Assembly: GCF_009761815.1 (NCBI RefSeq)
Contig: NZ_RWIN01000139.1
Location: 1 to 37,371 of the forward strand
Length of the DNA: 37,371 nt
Source of the DNA: Pseudomonas sp. PB120
Lineage (GTDB): Bacteria > Pseudomonadota > Gammaproteobacteria > Pseudomonadales > Pseudomonadaceae
Direction of reading: 5' to 3'
The translations under genes were made by a program, and so were the position numbers. This document shows, piece after piece, positions 24,095 through 31,333 of the stretch. Position 1 is the first letter of the stretch, and each line of letters starts with the position of its first letter. Below the pieces are notes generated by a model. That model searched no databases and was not told the DNA's origin. It saw only the letters and a program-made list of their open reading frames with translations.

Positions 24095-25327
24095 TTACCA
24101 GAGCGCCAGGGTGTACCCGACGATCAGACGATTTTCATCGGCATCGGTGGTCAACCCGTCGCCCGAACGAAAGGTCACATTGCGCCAGCGTACGCTCACG
24201 CCTTTCAGCGGACCATCTTGCACGACATACGCCAGATCAGTGTCACGCTCCCACTCGCGGCCAGCGTCCACGGTGGCGGTCCTGACATTGCGCCCGTCGA
24301 CGTAACGGGTCATGAAGGTCAGGCCCGGAACACCCAAAGCTGCAAAATCGTAGTCGTAACGCAGCTGCCACGAATCCTCCTGCGCCCGGGTAAACAGGTT
24401 ATAGGTCACCAGGTTGGCCACATAGGGCTCGGCACCGTTGAGGAACGGAAAATCATTGTTCCCCGACAGATACTGCCAGGCGGTGGTCAACCGGTGGGCC
24501 TTGTATTCCAGACCGATCATGCCGTTGAAGTTGCGGTTGTCGATAGACCCCGCCAGCTTGCGCCCCTCATCTCGACTGTCGAAATAACGGAGGTCCGTTT
24601 TCAGCGCAACCCCTTCGCCAAACGGCAAGCGATAGGTCAGGCCGGCGAATTGCTGCCGGTAGATGTCCTGCAGGTTCGCGCTGTAGTAACTCAGGTTCAG
24701 TCGAGGCGTCACCGCGTACTGGACGCCGGCAAAATCGAAGTGATCACTGGACGCTGCGCCGTACCCGACATCTTCATTGCTGGAAGAGTCGCGCAGGCTG
24801 GCCTGAGTCAATCGCCCCGCGTTGATCGTCAGATTCTGAATGTCCTGCGAATTGAGCAAGCCACCTCGAAACGAAGAGCCCAACAAACGCGTGTCGTTGT
24901 ACATGACCACGGGCAGCGTCGGCTGCAATGTGCCCAGGTTCAAAACGCTCTTGCCGGCCCGTGCCTTGGCGGTCAGCCCCAGTTTGCTGTAACTGTCGGC
25001 GGGCTGTCCGCTGTCGCCCACCGGTAACAACCCGGAACCTCGGCGATCAGGACTGGAGTCGAGCTTGAGCCCCATCTGCCCCAGCGCATCGACACCAAAT
25101 CCCACGGTGCCTTCGGTGTATCCCGAGACCAGTCGCCCCGTGAAACCCTGGGCCCACTCATCGGTCCTGGACTGCTTGGCGCCGTCCTGTCGGTAATCAC
25201 GGTTCAAGTAAAAGTTGCGCAGCTCCACGCTGGCCTTGCTGTCTTCGACAAAATCGGCCAGCGCACAGTTGGCGAGGGAAGTCCCGATGGAAAACAGCAA
25301 GGGCGCGGCAAAACAAGGTCGGTTCAT
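24095..25327 (-). CDS. OprD-family outer-membrane porin
   Basis: 410 residues; the ATG at 25327 follows GGATAATAATA. Signal peptide with cleavage near ANCALA/DFVEDSK, then the OprD-family start ASVELRNFYLNRDY. Internal strand segments such as LRYDYDFAALGVPGLTFMTRY and the end DENRLIVGYTLALW are typical of OprD/OpdK-type 18-stranded porins. These take up carboxylic acids, including aromatic acids, across the outer membrane. It is the last gene of region B and gives that operon its own entry route, distinct from the DUF1302 barrel of region A. Confidence 0.92.
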   Translation of the reverse strand: MNRPCFAAPLLFSIGTSLANCALADFVEDSKASVELRNFYLNRDYRQDGAKQSRTDEWAQGFTGRLVSGYTEGTVGFGVDALGQMGLKLDSSPDRRGSGLLPVGDSGQPADSYSKLGLTAKARAGKSVLNLGTLQPTLPVVMYNDTRLLGSSFRGGLLNSQDIQNLTINAGRLTQASLRDSSSNEDVGYGAASSDHFDFAGVQYAVTPRLNLSYYSANLQDIYRQQFAGLTYRLPFGEGVALKTDLRYFDSRDEGRKLAGSIDNRNFNGMIGLEYKAHRLTTAWQYLSGNNDFPFLNGAEPYVANLVTYNLFTRAQEDSWQLRYDYDFAALGVPGLTFMTRYVDGRNVRTATVDAGREWERDTDLAYVVQDGPLKGVSVRWRNVTFRSGDGLTTDADENRLIVGYTLALW

Positions 25328-25428
25328 TATTATTATCCAAACTCGATCAACGTCGGGGCGGCCGACAACCGGACGCGCACCGGATGGCGCGCATCAATTC
25401 ACAAAGCGGCAGGCAAAGGAAAACCATC

Positions 25429-25448
25429 GACACCCGGTGACAGGTGTC
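25429..25448 (-). terminator. Weak stem-loop after the asparaginase-family gene
   Basis: GACACC and GGTGTC arms with an eight-base loop, then GATGGTTTTCC on the minus strand, in the 168-base gap before oprD. It may only attenuate read-through to the porin gene. Confidence 0.35.
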
Positions 25449-25495
25449 CTTACGAAGTGCTTATTGTTGTGGAGTGCCTCAACGACACACCGTGG

Positions 25496-26503
25496 TCAGG
25501 CCTCGAGAATGCAGGCCTGCAGCTGTGCCGCTGGAAGGTTTCGGCTCAGGGCCAGCATCAGCAATATGCGCAGTTTGTGCGGGCTCAGGTCGCCACCGGC
25601 CAGCACACCGTCACGCTGGAGAAAGGCCTGGCACGGCACGATTCCGCGCAAGGCCCGGGTCGCCTGGACCACGATGACACCGGCGGCAATGGCCCGCTTG
25701 ATCGCAGCCACCTCGCCCGAAGCCGGTCGACCCGGCGCCAGCCCGGCGCTGATGATTGCCTTGCTTCCAGCGGCAACCAGCGCATCGATGACCGCGCCAT
25801 CGGCACCGGCATAGGAGGTGGCGATATCAACCCGAGGCAGCGCGCTGATGCCTTCAAACTGGAAATGGGCATGCCAGTCGCTGGCTGGCAGGCAGCGGCG
25901 CCAGTGCACCTGGGCCAGGGCATCCACCTGCGCCAACGGCCCGTAAGGAATAGCCTCGAACGCATTGAGATCGAAACTCGAGCCCTTGCTCACATCACGG
26001 GCGGCGTACACCTTGTTATCCATGACCACCAGCGCACCACAGGCCTTGGACCGGGCGCAGGTCGCCACTGCCAGCGCAGCACGCAAGTTAGCCAGCACAT
26101 CGCTGCCAGCGGTATTGACCGGGCGCTGGGCTCCGGTCAGTACCAGCCCGGCGTCCAGGTCCAGGGCCAGGTCGAGGAAGTACGCGGTCTCCTCCATCGT
26201 CGCCGTGCCGTGAGTGATGACGAACCCTTCGATGTCCGGGCACTCGTTCGCCGTGCGCTTGATCAGGCTCGCCAGTTCCAGCCAGTCCGCCGGGGTGATC
26301 GCGGTGCTGCCTAATGCGCGGAACGTCACCGGTACGCACTCGATGTGGGGGGCCACTTCACCCAACTGCGCAAGCAGATGATCGATCGGCAAGACCACGC
26401 CACTTTCGCTGTATTCAATCCAGTCAAACGGGTCGCGGGCCTGCATGGCGAATGTACCGCCGGTGCCGATAACGGCGACCTTGGGACGATAGTGAGTAGT
26501 CAT
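25496..26503 (-). CDS. Asparaginase-family amidohydrolase lacking the substrate-binding Asp
   Basis: 335 residues; CGGAGG lies nine bases before the ATG at 26503. The family nucleophile Thr17 (IGTGGTFAM), second Thr100 (THGTATMEET) and Lys173 (RDVSKGSSFD) are in place. The residue after Thr100 is Ala101, where asparaginases have Asp (HGTDTMEET) to hold the alpha-amino group of asparagine. The codon is GCG at 26201-26203. Catalytic machinery therefore appears kept while amino-acid recognition is changed. It is likely an amidase (or related hydrolase) for a substrate without the alpha-amino group. It sits three bases after the Rieske ferredoxin gene. No signal peptide is seen, so it is cytoplasmic. 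Confidence 0.88.
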   Translation of the reverse strand: MTTHYRPKVAVIGTGGTFAMQARDPFDWIEYSESGVVLPIDHLLAQLGEVAPHIECVPVTFRALGSTAITPADWLELASLIKRTANECPDIEGFVITHGTATMEETAYFLDLALDLDAGLVLTGAQRPVNTAGSDVLANLRAALAVATCARSKACGALVVMDNKVYAARDVSKGSSFDLNAFEAIPYGPLAQVDALAQVHWRRCLPASDWHAHFQFEGISALPRVDIATSYAGADGAVIDALVAAGSKAIISAGLAPGRPASGEVAAIKRAIAAGVIVVQATRALRGIVPCQAFLQRDGVLAGGDLSPHKLRILLMLALSRNLPAAQLQACILEA

Positions 26504-26506
26504 CGA

Positions 26507-26875
26507 TCAAGCCTCCGGGCTGACAAGCTGGACGAACACACGGTCACCGTCGATGTTCACCAAGTGGCATCGCGTGTTCTTGAGTAACGGGCTGCACAAC
26601 GCCTTGCCACTGCGCAGGTCGAACGCCCCGGCATGCAACGGGCATTCGATTTCATAGCCGTCCAGGTCACCGTCGCTGAGCAGCGCGTTGCCATGGGTGC
26701 AAATGTCGTCGACGGCAAACACCTCGCCGGCGACCTTGAACAGGCCGACCTTGCGGCCACTGACCTGGACGCCAACGCAGTCGCCCCGACCGAACAGTTC
26801 GGCCATCGTCCCGACGGCCACCCACTGCCCGTCTTTGGCCGGTTCAGGAAATATCAATGCTTGCGATGCAGTCAT
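26507..26875 (-). CDS. Rieske [2Fe-2S] ferredoxin
   Basis: 122 residues from the ATG at 26875 (an in-frame TTG at 26893 is less likely). Cluster ligands are C59-x-H61 (DDICTHGNALL) and C78-x2-H81 (IECPLHAGAFDLRSG). It is the soluble electron carrier type that serves three-component Rieske oxygenases. With the reductase at 27448-28680 and the oxygenase alpha subunit at 29820-31106 it makes a complete electron chain within one operon. It could also serve the region A oxygenase, but that has its own ferredoxin. Confidence 0.93.
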   Translation of the reverse strand: MTASQALIFPEPAKDGQWVAVGTMAELFGRGDCVGVQVSGRKVGLFKVAGEVFAVDDICTHGNALLSDGDLDGYEIECPLHAGAFDLRSGKALCSPLLKNTRCHLVNIDGDRVFVQLVSPEA

Positions 26876-26893
26876 GAAAATTCGCTCATTCAA

Positions 26894-27451
26894 TTAGTGC
26901 GCGGTGCGCATCGATAAAGGGGTTCGCGCGCGCAAGGCCTCAAGCCCTGGGGCCAAGGGCATGGCACCATTGCCCAGCGCAGTCACCTGCACATCACAAA
27001 AGCGCATCGAATCGATCAGCCAGCCCTGCGCATCCGTGTAGCGATAGGTTTCTTCGGTGCGCGCCATCAGCAGGACCGCCTCCGCGCTGTCTTCGCGCAA
27101 CGCCAACTGCCACAAACGCCAGTTGGCCCGCGCCTGCAACGCGTCGACCTCGATGTCCGCGCCAACGTAATAATGGGCAGCAAAGCACCACGGCGACTGT
27201 TCGAACCATTGCGCCAGGGCGTCACGCCCGACCCGGTCGCCACCGAACTCAGCGCCATACCAGATCGCCTGCGGGGTAAAGCACGCTGCCTGGGCAACGG
27301 CCAATTCCTTCAGGCGCTCGGGTGCCTGTTTGCGGTAATCGGCGGTGTACTTGGCGTCGGCCAGGGCCGTGTATCTGGCCTTGAGCTGCCGGATGGCCTC
27401 GCAGGCTTCCAGGCGGCGCAAGCGCTCGGCCATTTGCGAAAAGTCGCTCAT
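26894..27451 (-). CDS. NTF2/SnoaL-like protein
   Basis: 185 residues; its start overlaps the reductase stop by ATGA (27448-27451). The N-terminus (LRRLEACEAIRQLKARYTALADAKY) and the following FTPQAIWYGAEFGGDRVGRDALAQW match the SnoaL-like fold family, which contains small isomerases and dehydratases as well as distant relatives of Rieske oxygenase beta subunits. It lacks the standard beta-subunit N-terminal pattern seen at 8040-8543. It could be a lyase or isomerase, or a structural partner of the alpha subunit at 29820-31106; the sequence does not decide. Confidence 0.75.
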   Translation of the reverse strand: MSDFSQMAERLRRLEACEAIRQLKARYTALADAKYTADYRKQAPERLKELAVAQAACFTPQAIWYGAEFGGDRVGRDALAQWFEQSPWCFAAHYYVGADIEVDALQARANWRLWQLALREDSAEAVLLMARTEETYRYTDAQGWLIDSMRFCDVQVTALGNGAMPLAPGLEALRARTPLSMRTAH

Positions 27452-28680
27452 GCCGCCACCGCTTTCAGGGACACGGACAGGTCGCTCAACAACGCTTGAT
27501 CCACCACGCGCCGATCACGAATCAGGCTTTCCAGCGCCTTGCGCTCCTTGCCCTGATTGACCATGACCCCGGCGACGACCCGACCTTCCTTGAGCAACAC
27601 CAGGGTCGCTTTGTCCTGGTCAAGATCTCCGCGCCAGACCAGTGCATCCGCCTCGTCGATCAAGCCGACGACCTGAATGTTGTGGCCCAGTTGATCGGTC
27701 CACATCCAGGGGATTTCGCCGTATGGCTGCGGGTCTCCGGCAATCTGCCGGGCGACCGCAAGCGCCTGGTTTTCTGCATTGCGCCAGGTCTCCTGACGCA
27801 ACGACCGACCATAGAAAGCGTTATCGCAGTTGGCCACATCGCCCACGGCATAACACCACGGTGCGTCAGGGCTGCGGCAGGACGCATCGACGACCACACC
27901 GTTGTGGCAAGTGATGCCAGCTTGCTGAATAAACCCGGTGTCGCAATCGATTCCGATGGCGAGCAGCACCTGCTCGGCCTCCAGCATCTCGCTGCCTTGC
28001 GGGCCTTGCACCTGCACCCGGTAAACCGCGCCATCAAAGGCAATGGACTGCACGCCGACCTGCGACTTGAAAACCACACCGACCTGCTGATGCCGGGTTG
28101 CCAACCACTGCGAAACAGGTGCCGGCAGACAGCGGCGCATAATCTGGTCCGACACATCCAGCACCGAGACCGCCACGCCCAGGCCCGATGCGGTGGCGGC
28201 GACTTCCATGCCGATCACACCCGCGCCGATCACCAGCAGGCGCGAACCGGCGACCAGGGTCGCCGACAGTTTCTCGCAATCGTCGATCCCCCGGAGCACA
28301 TGCAAGCCTGGCAAATCGCCCCCCGGCACGGATAACGGTCGTGCCGCGCCGCCGGTCGCCACCACCAATTCATCGAACGGGACCTGGCGCCCGTCATCGA
28401 GACTCACGCGACGCCGCTCGGGGTCGAGCCCGACGACGCGCGCCCGGATACGCTCGAGCCGAGGGTGGGCAGTCCAGAAATCATCGGCAGCCAACATCAG
28501 CTCATCCCACGCCTGCTCACCCGCCAGCACCGCCTTGGACAAGGCCGGACGCTCGTAGGGGGCATACGGTTCATCACCGATGAGCAGCACCTGGCAGGCA
28601 TCGTCCAGTTCGATCAAGTGCTGGGCAACACGCCCGCCGGCATGACCGGCGCCGACGATCACGATTCGCCGGGCACTCAT
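27448..28680 (-). CDS. FAD-dependent ferredoxin reductase
   Basis: 410 residues from the ATG at 28680, which overlaps the cupin stop (ATGA); GGAG is upstream. FAD loop IVIVGAGHAGGRVAQ (10-15), NAD loop RLLVIGAGVIGMEVA about 155-168, and the C-terminal FAD segment WCYAVGDVANCDN then PWMWTDQLGHNIQVVG, which is typical of ferredoxin/rubredoxin reductases of Rieske dioxygenase systems (BphA4/CamA type). It passes electrons from NADH to the Rieske ferredoxin encoded two genes downstream. Confidence 0.92.
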   Translation of the reverse strand: MSARRIVIVGAGHAGGRVAQHLIELDDACQVLLIGDEPYAPYERPALSKAVLAGEQAWDELMLAADDFWTAHPRLERIRARVVGLDPERRRVSLDDGRQVPFDELVVATGGAARPLSVPGGDLPGLHVLRGIDDCEKLSATLVAGSRLLVIGAGVIGMEVAATASGLGVAVSVLDVSDQIMRRCLPAPVSQWLATRHQQVGVVFKSQVGVQSIAFDGAVYRVQVQGPQGSEMLEAEQVLLAIGIDCDTGFIQQAGITCHNGVVVDASCRSPDAPWCYAVGDVANCDNAFYGRSLRQETWRNAENQALAVARQIAGDPQPYGEIPWMWTDQLGHNIQVVGLIDEADALVWRGDLDQDKATLVLLKEGRVVAGVMVNQGKERKALESLIRDRRVVDQALLSDLSVSLKAVAA

Positions 28681-29003
28681 GACGCGCACTCCTGCACCGC
28701 GCCGATGCGCACAATGGCGCGATACAGCAACCCTTTGGCCGAGGTGCAGACCCAGCGGCGCGGCTCGTGTGGCGGAATGACAATCGCCTCGCCAGCACTG
28801 AGGCTGTAGCACTCGTCGGCGGCGAACACATCGAAACTGCCCTCGACCACCGCACCGACTTCCTCGCCCAGGTCGCTGATGCCGTCCATGACCGACTCAC
28901 CCTGGACAAACGGGCGCAGTTGCAGATCGAATGCATCGCCACTGATTTGGCTGTCCTCAGCGGACTCCAGTGGCGGGATGACAACACACTGTTGGCTGCT
29001 CAT
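28677..29003 (-). CDS. Small cupin-domain protein 1
   Basis: 108 residues, ATGA overlaps at both ends. The cupin barrel is recognisable from EEVGAVVEGSFDVFAADECYSLSAGEAIVIPPHEPRRW (in parts), but the first metal motif has Glu residues (LGEEVG) instead of HxH; only His in IPPHEPRRW remains of the second motif. Metal binding is therefore doubtful. It may be a binding or regulatory subunit, perhaps with the neighbouring cupin. Confidence 0.75.
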   Translation of the reverse strand: MSSQQCVVIPPLESAEDSQISGDAFDLQLRPFVQGESVMDGISDLGEEVGAVVEGSFDVFAADECYSLSAGEAIVIPPHEPRRWVCTSAKGLLYRAIVRIGAVQECAS

Positions 29004-29416
29004 GACTGATCCGCCCGGTTTTTGAGTGGGTAGTAGGGAACGCTGTCCTCCGGCCCGAACTCCGGTCGCGGCGGCGTGACCACATTCAGGCGCATGCTCA
29101 CCCCTTCGGCGCCAAAGCGATTGCTGCCGTAGTGACTCAATTGCGCGGGAATGATCATGGCGCTCTGTGCCGTCATCGGCACCGCCACATCACCCTCCTC
29201 GCCAGCGCCCTCAAACACCGTGCATTCGCCCACCAGTTGCAGCGACGCCTCTTCACCGTGGACATGCGCTTTGGCGGGCAGGTCATGCCCGACCTTTTCC
29301 ACGAACTTCACCACCGACACACTGATGTTCTTGCCGAACAGGTGCTTCATGTACAACCCGTCGGCGACGACTTCCTTGAGCCCGTCATCGATACCAAAAA
29401 CCCTGCACTTGCCCAT
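29000..29416 (-). CDS. Cupin-domain protein 2
   Basis: 138 residues from the ATG at 29416, which has GGAGG seven bases upstream. The cupin motif 1 is complete (AKAHVHGEEASLQLVGE: H51, H53, E56) and motif 2 has His in IIPAQLSHYGSN, so a metal site is likely. Its start lies 14 bases after the preceding stop and its stop overlaps cupin 1. Small metal cupins include dioxygenases and isomerases; the reaction here is unknown. Confidence 0.78.
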   Translation of the reverse strand: MGKCRVFGIDDGLKEVVADGLYMKHLFGKNISVSVVKFVEKVGHDLPAKAHVHGEEASLQLVGECTVFEGAGEEGDVAVPMTAQSAMIIPAQLSHYGSNRFGAEGVSMRLNVVTPPRPEFGPEDSVPYYPLKNRADQS

Positions 29417-29430
29417 AACCACCTCCGCGC

Positions 29431-29814
29431 TCAATACACAGGCTTGAGAGAAAAATCTTCTTCAGCCACGAATCGGCGCGGATCAAATCCGTACACCACT
29501 TCCTGCTGGTTGTAGCACTCGACCGTGGGGGCGATTTCGGCCAGCGACAGCAGCAACTTGAGCAAGGTGCTGTCCACCTCGTCGAGCTCTGCCAGGGGTT
29601 TGCGGTTGACGAACGCCAGCAGCTCGTCGATCTGCGCCAGCATGGCGTCCTTGAACGCGATGATGCTGGGCATCGACTGGCGATGGCGCTGGATATTACG
29701 TTCGGTTTCAGTCGCCAGCGCCCATACGCCGACATAGGCCTGCAGCGTCTGGAACGCTTCAGGCAACAGCACGTTTACCGGGTGATCGGCCTGGGAGGTT
29801 GCAATCATGTTCAT
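29431..29814 (-). CDS. Conserved-context protein of unknown function
   Basis: 127 residues from the ATG at 29814 (GGAG nine bases upstream; the stop of the oxygenase gene lies just before). I do not recognise the family. The sequence is mostly helical in character: LLPEAFQTLQAYVGVWALATETER, SIIAFKDAMLAQIDELLAFV and STLLKLLLSLAEIAPTVE are amphipathic segments (each quoted in part), and the end EVVYGFDPRRFVAEEDFSLKPVY is more polar. There is no signal peptide and no Cys/His metal motif. It lies directly after the Rieske alpha gene, where a beta subunit would normally be, so it may be a partner of the oxygenase. Confidence 0.7.
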   Translation of the reverse strand: MNMIATSQADHPVNVLLPEAFQTLQAYVGVWALATETERNIQRHRQSMPSIIAFKDAMLAQIDELLAFVNRKPLAELDEVDSTLLKLLLSLAEIAPTVECYNQQEVVYGFDPRRFVAEEDFSLKPVY

Positions 29815-29819
29815 GGTAT

Positions 29820-31106
29820 TCACTCCGCAACGGCTTGAGCGGCATTGCGTTCCAGCATGCGCTCGACAGCGTGATAGTTATGGCGCACGAGCACTTCGTT
29901 GTCCTGCAGGAACATGAAGCGTTTGGCCCCGGTTTCAGCGGCCTTCTGTGTGCGTTCTACGGTGCTCATGTCCTCGAGCAGCACATCGCGCAGGGCGACT
30001 TTCATGTACTCGACGAAGAAGCGCCCACCGGCCGTGGTCATCTCGGGGTAGAACACCCGGCATTCGACGCGCGTGCGGTTGTAGGCCGTGGGACGGAAGG
30101 TGTAGCACTGGAAGTAGTTGGGGCGCAGGGACAGGTACAGGTCCGGAAACACCACATTGATGTCGAACAACCAGTTGGGGCTCTTGGTCCAGTTCATGCC
30201 CTCGGGCAACGCCTCGAGAGGGAAATCGTATCGGGCACTGCCCGCTGCACCACGCAGCGCCGCCGCCGAAATCGGCTTGGACTTGCTGGCTTCGACCAGG
30301 GCTTCCTCAAAGGCCGCACCGCCTTCCGTCATGGCCTTCGGATTGCCGTAGACCGACTTCTGATTGCCTGACAGGGACAGGCGACGGTGGTATTCGCCGC
30401 AGAGCGCACCGAGTGGCGGCATGGCGCCGTTTTCGTCCTTCTCCACCGCATCGGCAATCGAGAGGCCGTGAATGTAGGCAACGTGATAGGCCTCTTGAAA
30501 GGCGTCCAACGCCAGCTTCCAGTTGCACTCCACTTCGCTCACCCATGAAAAACCCGAGGTCAGTTTTTCGAAGGGATAGCCTTCAATCGAACCGAACATG
30601 GGCTTGAGGTAGTCCTCAAGGGATTGCGCCGGTTCGGCCTGCATATTGACAAAGATGAAGCCTTGCCAGATTTCACAGGCGACTCGTGCCAGACCATTCG
30701 CGGATTTATCCAGATCGAAGAAGCATTCCTCTTCCGGCACACCGGTCAGGTTGCCATCCAGGTCAAACGCCCAGCCGTGGAATTTGCAGGAGAACTTGCG
30801 AGTGTTGCCACATTTCTCGTACGCGATCTGGTTGACCCGGTGCGAGCACACGTTGTGCATGGCATTGATCTGACCCTTCTTGTTGCGCACGACGATGATG
30901 GAGGCATCGGCGCACGCCAGGTCCTTGACCATGTAGTCCCCGGCGTTGGGGATTTCTTCAACCCGGCCTACTTCGAGCCAGGTCTTCTTGAAGATCTGTT
31001 CCTTTTCCCGCTGGTAGTACTCGGGAGAAATGTAGGGCTCTACCGGTACCGGGCCTTTGCCCAGCTCGGGATAGTCGTCGGTGATAAAGGTGCGCTTGGT
31101 GCTCAT
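29820..31106 (-). CDS. Rieske oxygenase alpha subunit (region B)
   Basis: 428 residues from the ATG at 31106; the ribosome site is poor. Rieske ligands are C87-x-H89 (NVCSHRV) and C107-x2-H110 (FSCKFHGW). Iron-site residues are H208 and H213 (QEAYHVAYIH) with a C-terminal Asp in FLQDNEVLVRH. The bridging position that is Asp in naphthalene-type enzymes (three residues before the first His) is Glu205. No standard beta subunit gene follows, so it may be an alpha-only (trimeric) type or use an unusual partner. Electrons would come from the Rieske ferredoxin and reductase of the same operon. The substrate is unknown. Confidence 0.9.
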   Translation of the reverse strand: MSTKRTFITDDYPELGKGPVPVEPYISPEYYQREKEQIFKKTWLEVGRVEEIPNAGDYMVKDLACADASIIVVRNKKGQINAMHNVCSHRVNQIAYEKCGNTRKFSCKFHGWAFDLDGNLTGVPEEECFFDLDKSANGLARVACEIWQGFIFVNMQAEPAQSLEDYLKPMFGSIEGYPFEKLTSGFSWVSEVECNWKLALDAFQEAYHVAYIHGLSIADAVEKDENGAMPPLGALCGEYHRRLSLSGNQKSVYGNPKAMTEGGAAFEEALVEASKSKPISAAALRGAAGSARYDFPLEALPEGMNWTKSPNWLFDINVVFPDLYLSLRPNYFQCYTFRPTAYNRTRVECRVFYPEMTTAGGRFFVEYMKVALRDVLLEDMSTVERTQKAAETGAKRFMFLQDNEVLVRHNYHAVERMLERNAAQAVAE

Positions 31107-31149
31107 TATTTTTTTCAAACCCCATCAGTTCGTCCAATTAACGAATGGC

Positions 31150-31179
31150 ATTCTGTTATTGAGTGCACCACCTTGTCAA
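31150..31179 (-). promoter_or_regulatory. Candidate promoter of the region B operon
   Basis: Minus-strand TTGACA (31174-31179) is a perfect -35; CAGAAT (31150-31155) is a fair -10 at 18 bases. The spacer contains TGGTGCAC (31163-31170), half of the MhpR-type operator found at 32741-32759. Confidence 0.45.
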
Positions 31180-31216
31180 CAACCCTTTAAAACAGACTAT
31201 TTATTGACGAAAACCC

Positions 31217-31235
31217 CTTGTAAAACGATTACAAG
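31217..31235. promoter_or_regulatory. TetR-type operator palindrome
   Basis: CTTGTAA-N5-TTACAAG, a perfect inverted repeat with 7-base arms, in the 227-base divergent region between the Rieske alpha gene and the TetR gene. It lies about 111 bases from the first and 99 bases from the second start codon. It is a natural site for the TetR protein to control both directions. Confidence 0.7.
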
Positions 31236-31333
31236 TCTCTAAATAACGATGGATGCGGCACCGCAGCCGCCCTAACTGGTATGATTCGCCCCCATTGCAC
31301 GAGCGTGCGAAAGCGATCAACCAGGAGCAATGC

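Noticed and set aside
23271..26503. Nicotinate-type (nic) pathway
   Set aside because: The maleate-isomerase-like and amidase-like genes recall it, but no nicotinate hydroxylase, NicX-type dioxygenase or deformylase is visible, and the Rieske and mhp genes do not fit.
26894..27451. NTF2-like protein as the true beta subunit of the region B oxygenase
   Set aside because: Beta subunits share the fold, but the typical N-terminal beta-subunit pattern is missing and the gene is five genes away from alpha. Kept only as a possibility.
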